Below are positions 35,596-46,453 of a stretch of 64,000 nucleotides of DNA, piece by piece. How positions within the stretch are numbered: position 1 is the first letter of the stretch; the number at the start of each line of letters is the position of its first letter. The notes beneath the pieces are model-generated. The model was given only the letters and a program-made list of their open reading frames with translations, was not told the origin of the DNA and did no database searches. The stretch covers positions 13,959,748 through 14,023,747 of the forward strand of contig JAQFVV010012400.1 of assembly GCA_028023455.1 (NCBI GenBank), read 5' to 3'. Position numbers and translations under genes: made by a program. Source of the DNA: Epiperipatus broadwayi. Its lineage: Eukaryota; Onychophora; Udeonychophora; Euonychophora; Peripatidae.

Positions 35596-35965
35596 TTTGC
35601 CTACAATATCTAAAATCCTATTTCAGACAGCAGTGCAATAATACTGAATCAAAATTTATAATTGCTAAAACTTGCCATTTAATGACATCAGCATCCTATA
35701 ACAACAATAGCATTTTAAAATGGCTGCCAATTTTTTAAAAAATGGCAAACATTTTTTCATCTTTTTCTTAAAATTCACATATTTGAAATAAAACATTTGT
35801 TTGCCTACAATATCTAAAATAATAATATTATTTCAATAATATTGAATCACATTTTATAATTGTTGAAACTTGCCATTTAATAATATCAGCATCCATCAAT
35901 AGTTATTTTTAAATAGCTAGCAATTTTTTAAAAAAATAATATTTTCATCTTTCTGTAAAATTGAC
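35596..35965 (+). repeat. Diverged tandem duplication, about 204-bp period
   Basis: TTTGCCTACAATATCTAAAA occurs at 35596 and 35800. The match continues through AACTTGCCATTTAATGACAT / AACTTGCCATTTAATAATAT and CAATTTTTTAAAAAA. The copies differ by many substitutions and small indels, so the duplication is old. Confidence 0.75.
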
Positions 35966-36645
35966 TGTGACATTGCACAAATACTGAATGATATTGGAGA
36001 GATTTTTCCCACTGCCAGTCCTTTGATTCTGTCACATGTTTTTGCAAAGTTTGTTTTAAATTTTAGATTTTATTAGCTTTTAAAACTTAATATTTTTGAA
36101 AAACAATAAAATAAAAAAAAACAATAAAGTTTTGGAGCTTAATTTTTATTTTGTTCAAAAATAAAATAAAAAAAAAACCAGTACCTTCCTCCTAGTAGTG
36201 AAAAAATGACTGCTGAAAAGTTTAAAAAAAAATTATTATTTTTTAATTGCTATAACAAGTAGTTTATTGTTAATTGAAGTAATGAATATAAATTGATAAT
36301 TACCATTATAGAAAATTCTCATGTAAAAGCTTCTTGCATGTAGAGCTAGATGAAATATGTTTAATTATGGCAAGTTCAATTTTAATTGTCATTAGTATTT
36401 TTAACCTCAATAAATTTATTTTAAAAGAATAAAAAAACAAAAAAAATTAAAATGTGAAATAATACAGTAAGGAGCATAATATCTATAATTCATCATAAAT
36501 AAAACAGGCAAAACAGAAAATTAACAAAACATTACTTAATCCTCATTTTAATTTTTCAAAATAATTTTTTTTTTTCTAATTTTGTAAATTTTTTTTTTTT
36601 TGTTTCTTTTAGTCTAAAATTACAAATATGAAATTTCTTGAATTT
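35966..36645. other. AT-rich spacer
   Basis: A/T homopolymers only. Confidence 0.5.
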
Positions 36646-36649
36646 GCAC

Positions 36650-37450
36650 ACTTAATACTGTAATGGTAAGAATTGTCCCTCCACGTAACTAAATCTAGAA
36701 CACAGGCAAAATCCGGATGCTGGGATCCAGAATCCGATCAACATTCAATCCTTTCACCTCTGCTCAATGATCTAACACTATATGGATGACATTTCTCAAC
36801 TTACACAGACTTAATTTAACATCGGTCCGGCAGTCACTCAGGGTAAAACAAAAGACTCATAAATGAACTAATTTAGCACTGATTTGGTCAGATATACACA
36901 CATATGACTAAGTGATTAATTAATATACCAATGATTGATTCGAAATTTAATAGAATGATCTACATATAGATATAATAATGTATGTGTAATTAAATCTAGA
37001 GTTGGATAAAATGAACTCACGGACAATAAAAATATGAAAACGAGTTATAATTTTAAATATTATTAATTTAATAAATATAATAAAAGATAGTAAAACCAAA
37101 TATATCCAAATTATGTGATGAGAACGCGAGATATTACGCTTGCAGGCGTTATATAACTAATGAGATTAATGTGACATATTATCTCATTATAAGTGTCTAA
37201 TAAAATGTAGTGTGGTAATTTCTAGCTCTTATGTAGTCTGCTAAATCATGTGGAACTTTATAGCCAAAGTTATATAACTAACTTAAAAGCGCTCCTATGG
37301 TGTCTATATACCTAGTTAAGTCAAGCACACAATTAGGCTCAGAGATATGCAGGTTAGTGTGTTAACCTAGAAAATGACCCTAAAATGTTCTAGCAGAACC
37401 AGTTTTCATCATTTGGTTTAGATTCTTGTTCTTGCATGTAATTTATTAAT
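36650..37450 (+). repeat. Left arm of a long diverged inverted repeat
   Basis: This block matches the reverse complement of about 41050-41830 over roughly 750 bp, at perhaps 65-75 % identity by eye. Anchors include AATGACATTTC.CAA.TTACAC (about 36784 here, about 41648 there), GATATTACGCT.GCAG.CGT (about 37130 and 41350), CTGC.AAATCATG.GGAAC (about 37239 and 41210) and CAGGCTCA.AGAT.TGCAGGT (reversed, about 37335 and 41105). It is moderately GC-richer than its surroundings. It codes for nothing I recognise. Confidence 0.7.
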
Positions 37451-37984
37451 AATCTGTAGTCAATTATTACAATACAGACATTTTTTAAATGCATACATTT
37501 GACAGTACTATCTTAAATAAATATGTATTAGAGTAAATTATTATTTAATTGTTTAACCCAGATATAAACTTTAAACTTGATTAAAGATTAATATATCAAT
37601 ATTAAATGTGCATGATTAATGCATGAATATTATTCATTTAACTACTTTTTTTTTTTTCTAACCATTTTAATATATTTAATGAAATTTTTAATGTAGTAAT
37701 GCTTTCTGGGAAATGAGGAGAGAAGGATCAAAGATATTATGTATGAAGTATGTTACAAGTCTAATCTTGCTCTAATCTTATAGGAATAATGCCAATTTAT
37801 TAAATCATTATACCAAAATGCTGGTGTAATAGTAGTTACAAAAAAAAATCAACATTTTAAAAAAAAAAACTTTTTAACGCAATTACATCATATATAGAGT
37901 ATTTTAAAAACAATTCTTTGCTGAAATTCTCATTTTCTAAAATCATTGAAACAAGTTTTAAAAAAATTTTATTTCAAATATTTT

Positions 37985-38354
37985 TATATACAGCATTTAA
38001 ACAATGAGGATTGCCAATTCCTCTACAAGCTTTGTGATAAATGCTTAGCCAGAGCCAGCACTTAAAATATCTCTGTCAGGAACCCCTCCCCAAACCCCTG
38101 ACCATGGTTTCGTGCTTTGGCACTCCTCAGAGAGGTGTCAGGTAGATTCAGACACTAGATCTAAAAATACCAACCCAAAGCCAAGCACTTATCTAAAAGT
38201 TATCAAGTCAGAGATATTTTAAGTGCTGGCTCTGGCTAAGCATTCATCACAAAGCTTGTAGAGGAATTGGCAATCCTCATTGTTTATAACTTACAAGCTT
38301 AAGAGATAGGGTCATGTGATCTATGACTCTTATTTTGACTATATACAGCATTTA
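37985..38354 (+). mobile_element. Hairpin-tail element with 15-bp target duplication
   Basis: TATATACAGCATTTA flanks the insert on both sides (37985-37999 and 38340-38354). The 340-bp insert begins at once with a 76-bp arm (38000-38075, starting AACAATGAGGATTGCC). This is matched almost perfectly by the inverted arm 38209-38284, which ends GGCAATCCTCATTGTT. A 133-bp loop lies between the arms. A 55-nt unpaired tail (38285-38339) follows before the second direct repeat. No ORF. Confidence 0.85.
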
Positions 38355-41049
38355 CTAAATAATTAATAAATTTTACTCAAATATTTCATTAGAATTTTCT
38401 TATTAAAAAAAAAAAAGTCTATTTTAAATTTAATACAAATAACAAAATATATATTGAACATGCCTTTTTAGTCCTCATAGGTAGGAGTCTGTCATCAACA
38501 TGAAATGAGGTTATTATGAAACACTTTTTTTTTAGATTCCAAGCAATTCTAGAAATTCTTCATTCATGTACAGAACTAAACTCAAATTAGCTAGCCTCCC
38601 AATTATCAGTCAATAAATTGGTTATCATTATTAGCTAAAAGAAAATGAAACCAGATTGATCTCGATTGATCACAGAATGTAATATTACCAATAATGACAA
38701 TGATATGTGCTGAAAAGATAGTTTTAATAATCAAATATAATAAAATCATTACAAACACATACTGCTACAAGAATCGTCAAAATATTTTTGAATTTAACAT
38801 GCAAATTGAGAAAAATATGTATATAAAAAAGATGTATAATATAAATTAGTCTATTTATATTTTTTTGCAAAACAAAAAAATTAACTTTAAAAATACATAT
38901 TTAATATAACTAATTATTATGTGTTTTTTTTATAAATATATATATATATTGTATACATTTTTAATGTTCTTAATAGTAAAATGAAAACCAACTTTAATGA
39001 CTTAATAAAAATGTTCTATATATATATTGAAACAGTCAATTTTGATTGCTTGTTTCACTTATTTTACCCTTATACCTATACCAGGTTTAAACCCTTTCAG
39101 AGTACCTACACAAACTACATTGAGAGATTATGTACATGCGAGTGATAAGCCTGTAATTGGATGGCTTATGTATATATTACAGATATATGTTTGTTTTAAA
39201 AGTCGTGTAGTTAAAAAAAAAAATGATTTAATTTAAAATGTTAATCTATTTTATCTTTATTTTGCTGAAATAGAGTATATATAGAGTATATTCCAGGTAC
39301 TACGATCCTACATATATGGTGGCAGAATTAGTTTTATACTGATTATAAATTCAGTTTTTAGTTAAATTGTAAACAATTTAAATTAGCCCACCTTGACTGT
39401 CTTGATCTGGCGTCAGTCTGATTTAATAGCCTTAAAATTTGACAATAGCATTTCTGAGAATTAATATTCTTTTGAAATTAGCTGTCATAAAATATAGAAC
39501 AATACGAACTGAGGTTCAAACAGTGACATCAGGTTAAGGTTAAATTTTAAGTATTAAATGACTTAGATTTCAGGGGATTTGCTAGCTGCATAAAAAACTG
39601 AGAAATAAGCAGATGTTCAGCAGTAAAATTGTATAAATAGTGCAATGTTTGTAGGCAACAGGGATATACTGTTTGTGAAGAGTTGCAAGTTGCAACTCAC
39701 CGCATCTCTTGGATGTGGTGGACCAGGTCCCAACTTGGCCTACGGTTGCAGTTAATCATTACTGCTGCAATGGACTAAATTACAGCATAGCCATTAGCCT
39801 ACTATTGTAAGAGGATATCTATGGAAACCTAGTGCCCATCAAGAATAGTGTCATCATCATCCAGGTGCCGGAAGCAGCAAAGAATCAAACTGATAACCTT
39901 TCTAATAACTACTGCAGAACTCTGTGTATAAACTGTTAATTTTGCAATATCTACCTAAGCTAGCTATATAATAAACATTTAAAAATCTGTTTTCTAAGTT
40001 CTGTAAATAAATATGACAAAAGCTAATTAATGTAAACTCAATCTTATCTAAAACTTGTAATTTAAAACTCATTCTTTTAAAATGTAAAACACTCTAATAA
40101 TCTAATTTAAGCTATTACTGCGTCTTTTATGCTAATTATTTATTCTCTTTTAATTTAATTTTATGATTTTATCATTATATGTACTTTAATATGCCAAATA
40201 ACATGAAACCTCGAGTATTTATATATAATTTTAGTCTATATTTCTTGCGAAGATATTTTCATTTTCATATCTTCATTTTAATAAATATTAAATATTTGAA
40301 TTATTATTCTCAACTTGCTGTTTCAAGATCTTATTATTTATACTGATTAATTTTATGTATTAATATTATAGTAATCAGTTAAATCCTAGATAAAGTTGTA
40401 GTTTGCTTCTTTATAATTATAAATTACAACTCTATATATGTAATTTGTATATCACAGGAACTAGCCACAGGGACATTATTAAGCATATTTATAATGTGTA
40501 TCAATAATTGCCCTTCAAATATGCTTTCTCTTCCCTATATATTAGAAATGCAGGTTTGGTATCTTAATATGGATTACTAATTAATTTAGTCCCTAGGTAG
40601 TATGTTTGAGATACTAGTCTCAAGAACTGGGTTATTTAGATATGCAAATAAACGTTTTCTATTTTAATTAAGGCATGTTAAGTTAAACGCATTTACATTT
40701 TATATATGTATAGGTTGTGACCGTGTTGTTATAAAGTATCTATAATACCTTAGCTGCTTGCTCCATGCTTTTCTTATGAGTGCTGGGGGAGGTCACCCTC
40801 ATACTTCTAGTTTTGGTAAAGCAAACTATTTTAGAACTGGAACACAAAGTCCAGATGGTTATTAAAGCTTATCCAACTCCCAGAACTATTAATGTTCTGT
40901 TCGTAGCAAGTCGTTCGGTCTTAGGACACCGAGCATTCGATGTTGAAGCCCGTGAAAAACGACCCACTCGTACATTTATCTTTAATATTTTAATTATGTA
41001 ATGTCAGTAGACCTAATGTAAACCAGTTTTCTCTCCCTTATGTTAAATG
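38355..41049. other. Segment between the long inverted-repeat arms; no known protein
   Basis: Two GC-richer patches stand out. 39650-39920 is a complex sequence with GTTGCAAGTTGCAACT and GGTGGACCAGGTCCCAACTT. 40770-41000 contains an open frame with 'AYPTPRTINVLFVASRSVLG' and 'HRAFDVEAREKRPTRTF'. I recognise neither. If the arms are the ends of one transposon, these would be remains of its cargo. If the arms are two separate repeats, they are unrelated debris. Confidence 0.35.
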
Positions 41050-41830
41050 ATTATTCAGCACTCAGCTGAACCCTAATCTACATTATCATGCTAACCTGCA
41101 AATCTTTGAGCCTGATTATGTGCTCAACTCTTAACCTATCCTATATAGATGGACGCCACAGAAGTGTTGTATGTTTGGTTATATAACATTGACTCATATG
41201 TTCCGCATGATTTGGCAGACTGCAAACTAGCTAGGATTTGGCATATTAAATAGGCATAAACACAATCACTGCAGATTATTTTATTAAAAAAATATGAGAA
41301 AAATATGTAACTACCAATCTCATTAACTATGTGACGTCTGCGAGCGTAATATCCCATGTATCAATTATATAAATATTGTGCGTTTTATTTATGATTTTTT
41401 TCTTTTATTTATTAAAGTATTATTTAAAATATAACTAATTTCTATTTTTATTGCTTGTAGTCAATTCATACTCAACTCCATTTAATTTATGTGTACATCA
41501 TTATATATATGAATACTCCTCCAGGAGACAATATTGTTAAGTGTCAGCCATGTGTGTGCATAGATATTAATTTATTCATTTACTACATGAGACTCTTGCT
41601 TTACCCTTTTGCGACTGCCAGTCCATGCTTAAATTGAACTCATGTGTAACTTGGGAAATGTCATTCATAGAGCATTAAGTTATAGAGTAAGGTGGAGCGG
41701 TTTGACTGGTGGTCGAATCCCGGATCTTCCATCTGGATTCGATCAGCTTTATTGTGTTTTACATATACTCTATATTTTGTTGCATGGATGTACAAATCTT
41801 ACCGGTACAATATATAATGTGTCACCTAAC
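41050..41830 (-). repeat. Right arm of the long diverged inverted repeat, with tRNA-like box B
   Basis: This is the reverse-oriented partner of 36650-37450. On the plus strand it also holds GTGGAGCGGTTTGACTGGTGGTCGAATCCCGG (in pieces: GAGCGG at about 41696, GGTCGAATCCC at 41711-41721), a strong tRNA box B with a weaker box A before it. The corresponding part of the left arm (about 36716-36760) is too decayed to show it. The repeat may therefore contain a tRNA-like promoter or an older SINE. Confidence 0.65.
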
Positions 41831-43513
41831 TTATAAATCAAAACTAATAAATTAAATTTTGTTGCTTCTTTTTTTATATAAAACAATTTTCAGAAAAAAC
41901 TTTCTTGTTTTAATAGCAAAGGTATTCCTAAGATCAAAATACATAATCAAAGGAAACACTGCCTATAAAATTTGGACTATGAAAATAAAATTTTTTCATG
42001 CAGCTTCATTTAAACTTAATCTAAATAGTCAATTTTAATAAAACTTTAAACAATGATGAACTAAAATTAAATACTGATGATGTGTTACCAATACACGAAC
42101 AATTCTCTTTGCAGCTTAAAAAAAAATATATTTAGAAAAATAATACCACACTTTTCAAGACTGATGAGAACTACTGTGAATTAATGAAAATCATTTCTGC
42201 CACATGTCTTAGGCATTCATTCAGGCATAAAAGTGGACATCTAATTCTTTGAGCACTTAAAAATTAATTTAATAATAGTTGATCAATATGAACTCACACT
42301 TCAACTTAGACCACATCTGCTCAAAACATCATGCACTTCAAAACTCATGGTTTTTTAGTGGCAGACCACATTCCAATCAAAATATACAAACAGCTTAATC
42401 ATGCCATTCTCCATGTCCTAACTTAGATCTGCTTTTGCTAGCTTGGCATTCTCAATCTTTCCATCAATATATTTGTCTTTAAAAAAATCAAATCCATTTT
42501 AGCCTTCAGTAAATTATTTATAACATATTTGCAAACACTGAGCAAAAAATTTTTTGCACAAACCATCCTATAAAACTCTATTTCACATTACAGTGAAGCT
42601 ACGAATTACGCTATGTCCATCTACACGACTTCAAGTATACACTATTAATAAAAATTTTAATAAACACAAAAAATATAACCAAAAAAAACCATTGAAATTC
42701 ATAAATATATTAAATTTTATAAATCTCATTTACAGCAGCACTTTTTTATCTTCTACATATAACGTTCACAAATGCTAAATGTGAACTTTTTTAATGGCGT
42801 GTTCTTTGGGATTTAAATAAATTCATTATCATGTATATAAAGTTTTTTCTTTATAGTTTTTTTTTTTTACAAAAATATATATATACAGCACATATTAGCA
42901 TATCTTTAGTAAAATTATATTGTAGTTCAATGAACAATAAATCTAAAAAAGTTGTAAAAAAAACATATAAAATGAAAAAAAAGTTTATTGATTTAAACAT
43001 GTTCATACCTCATTGATGCATTAAAACATCAAAATACGTTAGAAACAGAAAAGGGACATTCTTTTAAGGCAGAGCTAAAGCATTCTTATCAAATTTTTGC
43101 TTTTCTGGCTATCAATGCAATTTTTTCTGAACTAAAATTTTATATAGAAATATATATGATAAAATACACATTTAAAAATAAGGCTTGCAAAAAAATTCGC
43201 AATAGGGAATGGATAATTTTTAAAATGCGAAACATTGGGTCGAATTGTCAAAAAGTTAAAAAAGTAAATACAAAGCTGCATATATGTTTATATTATTGAA
43301 TAATATAAATTATAATATAGTCATTATTATTTATAGTTAATAAATGTATTTACTATTATAATTGCTGACATAAGATTTAGTTATTTTATTTGGTTTTCAT
43401 GGACAGTTAACGTACAGCCCTATACTATGAACCTAAGGTAGACATTTAAGTAAGCAAGTGTTATTGATTCAGTTATATTTGTCATATGCATTTCACATAG
43501 TCCTACTATGTGT
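41831..43513. other. AT-rich spacer
   Basis: No gene recognised. T/A homopolymers near 42858 and 42956. Confidence 0.5.
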
Positions 43514-43677
43514 CCCTAAAATGTTTTCAGATGTTTATCTGCATGGCTTACATTATGACTGTCATATACAGTTAACACCGACTTAATGTTTATGACCCTA
43601 AAATGTTTTCAAATGTTTATCTGCATGGATCGCATTATGATTAAGAATCTAGAACTTGCTTCTACATGGATGGTTAT
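43514..43677 (+). repeat. Tandem duplication, 82-bp unit
   Basis: CCCTAAAATGTTTTCAGATG at 43514 and CCCTAAAATGTTTTCAAATG at 43596 begin two copies. Both continue TTTATCTGCATGG..CNCATTATGA. The second halves diverge. Confidence 0.75.
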
Positions 43678-44330
43678 ATTTGATGACTGTTATTTAATAA
43701 CAAGATCATATCACTTCTTTGTAATTTTATTAATTGCACCAGTAATATGTTTCTGCCTTTACATATTTCAATTATGATGCAATATGGGCAACATTAAGAT
43801 GAAGATTTTAAATGATTATGAAGATTAAGATCTTTTAAAATTGCTATCATGACAATTAAGTCAGTAATGAGGAAATTTATTAAACTTCAAAAGTATTATA
43901 CTCAAACTCAAAAATATACATGTATATAAGTTATAGTAATATTATGTGTAATGTGCTCATGCTAATGTTCAAATTACATTAAAGATAACTATATAATTAG
44001 TGCAAGAGAAAAGAAAAAATATTTCAATTCAAAGGTAAATTACTTAGGACAAAGAAATCACAAAGTGTAAAATGAAAATCAAACTCATCAAAATAATTAT
44101 ACAAAGATAAAATTGAAATAAAATTCCTGTTTATACTTCACCTTCAAGTAGTAAGTTACAAATTGTGCGTTATGCAAACAAGTGAAGCTCAGTCGCAAGA
44201 AAATTATAAGGCTGAGCACTTTTGGGAAACTTTAGATCCCATATTCATAGATTATGTTAGGAGTGGGGTTCTGAGTTGTGATTTTTAAAAACTGGGTAGT
44301 AATTTATACAAATTTATTCAAATTTATTCC
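43678..44330. other. AT-rich spacer
   Basis: Nothing recognised. Confidence 0.5.
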
Positions 44331-44579
44331 ATGTCTTTATATAGTCGACTTTCTAGAGTTGGAAAAGCACGATTTTTTCCACTTTATTGCATTGTCATCA
44401 TTTGCAATGAAGCATGCTTCCTTTATTTTGCACTTAATATCACTGCACTCTGTGCACAGTGCCTTTGCTACAGTGAGTTGAAATATATGGCCCATCGTTT
44501 TTTGGTGTTCAAGGAATATAGACTTACTTTCAGTGTTGTTTAGTGCTCTCCTATTTGAGAGGTTAAAACATTGAATCAA
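44331..44579 (-). pseudogene. Probable Penelope-like element C-terminal fragment (antisense)
   Basis: The minus strand encodes an open stretch with 'SIFLEHQKTMGHIFQLTVAK' followed by 'SDIKCKIKEACFIANDDNAI'. An 'EH....GH.....' step, then a 'R.IKEA.FI....AI' block, is the usual end of the GIY-YIG endonuclease region of Penelope-like elements. The 50.8-kb element in this window has a similar 'FFEHQKSTEHLF' stretch. Only this piece is left. Stops follow directly. The match is short, so the call is tentative. Confidence 0.5.
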
Positions 44580-45028
44580 CTGATAATGATTTTGTAAATA
44601 ACTTGGTACATGAATAAATTGTATTGAAATATATGTCCAATTAATATTATCTCATGTTTATTTGCTTTATTAATTTTTCATTCAATATGTAAATCAGAAC
44701 GAATCATGATCTCTGAACTTATTCAGGAAATAATTGTATTATGTGATGGTTGCTAGAGAAGTGGAGTTGCCTCAACATGAGATGTTAAAAACTTGTACCA
44801 TCTCTTCTCCAGTATTTCAAACGTGTTGCGGTCATACTGGAAACTAGCTTTGTTTAAGAGTTTCTAGTCCAGTCGCTCCTATATGATGTGAACTATTTAA
44901 GTACCCAATTTAACATTACTATTAATAAGCTCATACTTGTAATCACAGCATACATTTATGACCCATCTTCAATTTGATGTGCCATAACCAGATACCTCCT
45001 AGTTGATACCAAGTTGCAATTTTTAAAT

Positions 45029-45328
45029 ATTTAAGAAGTTGTATTTATATATTGAATAATTTCCATCATCTAATAAAAATATTGAATATCTTGAGAAAAT
45101 TTAACTTTATTTAAATATTCCAAATACATTCAACAGTTAATAATAAATAGCACACAGATTTAGCATACCCTGTTGCTATTACCAACAGTTAAATGTATTT
45201 GGAATATTTAACTAAAGTTAATTTTTTTTAGACATTTCATACTTATATTAGATGATGGAAATAGTCTAATATATAAATACACCTAAAATACCATCATTAC
45301 AAACCATCAGGAAAACATTTAAGAAGTT
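45029..45328 (+). mobile_element. Hairpin-tail element, family A short copy, with 12-bp target duplication
   Basis: ATTTAAGAAGTT occurs at 45029-45040 and 45317-45328. The 276-bp insert starts directly with the left arm (GTATTTATATATTGAATAAT at 45041). The right arm ends ATATATAAATAC at 45280, and the whole of 45041-45280 folds on itself. A 36-nt tail (45281-45316, starting ACCTAAAATACCATCATTAC) precedes the second direct repeat. Arms and tail match the 5.9-kb element, which has a far longer centre. No ORF. Confidence 0.8.
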
Positions 45329-45844
45329 CTTTGTCATCATTTCAAATTTGCAGGAAGTTATGAATTACTCATGCATGAGTTACTCCATTCTAATTCTTTA
45401 TCCTTCAGTTGATATATACAATATTTTTCTATGATAAAATATGAATTTAAGAATTTTCATTTAAAGATCTAATTTGATACACACACCCTCTGTTTGAAAA
45501 TTAAACTAATTCTTTTTGCAGCAACAAAAAAAATGAAGAAAAGATAAGCAACTTTTATTTACAGAAACTATCAATATATGAAACCCTTTGTCCTGACAAC
45601 TTCTGAAAATGCTACCAAATATAATGAAAACAACAACTGAATATAGGCCTTTTTCCAGACCTCAATTTTCTCATTACACATGAATAGTAGATTTTATATT
45701 TTATTCATTTTTTGTGATAAAAATTATTAGAAAAAGTAATAAACATGATAATAAAAAAAAAATGTGGAATTGAAAAAAAAAATGTCACGAATTTTCTATT
45801 TTTTGCTGTAATAACATATATACTTAATTTCTAGTAAGGCACAT
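45329..45844. other. AT-rich spacer
   Basis: Nothing recognised. Confidence 0.5.
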
Positions 45845-46039
45845 GTGGTTCAACTGGAGGATATTTGGGAATTATATTCAGATATAAGTCTAACACAGCT
45901 TTATTTTCCAGACATAATGACTAAAAATAGGTTTCATAATTTATTAATATATCTAGATTTCATTAATAATAATAAAATATCAGATAACAAAAATAAAAAC
46001 TTTAACGAATATACAAAATTAGTCTGTATATATATTTAG
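45845..46039 (+). pseudogene. piggyBac-type transposase fragment (tentative)
   Basis: An open stretch of 64 codons reads 'MVQLEDIWELYSDISLTQLY', 'FPDIMTKNRFHNLLIYLDFI' and 'NNNKISDNKNKNFNEYTKL'. The spacing 'W........ .. F..IM...RF..L...L.F.....' matches the N-terminal part of the piggyBac (DDE_Tnp_1_7) catalytic region. No downstream DDD motifs, TTAA sites or TIRs were found. The rest is either deleted or decayed beyond reading. Confidence 0.5.
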
Positions 46040-46229
46040 TCAAGAGCAACATAAAACAAATACAATCTGACAATATAATCACTCAAAACTAGTAAAGTGA
46101 GTGTTCAAACAATGTGTCTGCAGAGCCATGATGGGCATGTGCATTATATGGAGCTATACATAATGTAAAAAAAGTATTTCAGTGTTCAAGCAAATCTTTC
46201 AGCAGTTTTACAACATTCAAAAAGTGCTT

Positions 46230-46453
46230 TAAAAAAAATATATGAAAATTTTTTTGGGTTGTGTGGAATGATGATCACAAAGCAACAGTGCTCAAAGAGA
46301 CTGCTTTATTGCTTAACAATTAAAATTGAGATAAACAATACACCTCTTCAAAATTCACCTCATGTAGCTTCTTACGGGATTATGACTGATGTACCAGCTC
46401 CACCCAACAACTTTCTCTGTATATGCTTTGACTTTGTGATCAGAAGAGGATGA
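46230..46453 (+). pseudogene. Unrecognised coding-like remnant
   Basis: A moderately GC-rich open stretch contains 'KQQCSKRLLYCLTIKIEINN' and 'HVASYGIMTDVPAPPNNFLC'. It lies 190 bp downstream of the piggyBac-like fragment on the same strand and could be a later part of the same element, but it shows no motif I know. Confidence 0.3.

Noticed and set aside
38930-38950. (TA)n tracts here and at 55430, 57573 as transposon targets or promoters
   Set aside because: Short TA runs are expected at this base composition and none marks a visible insertion end.
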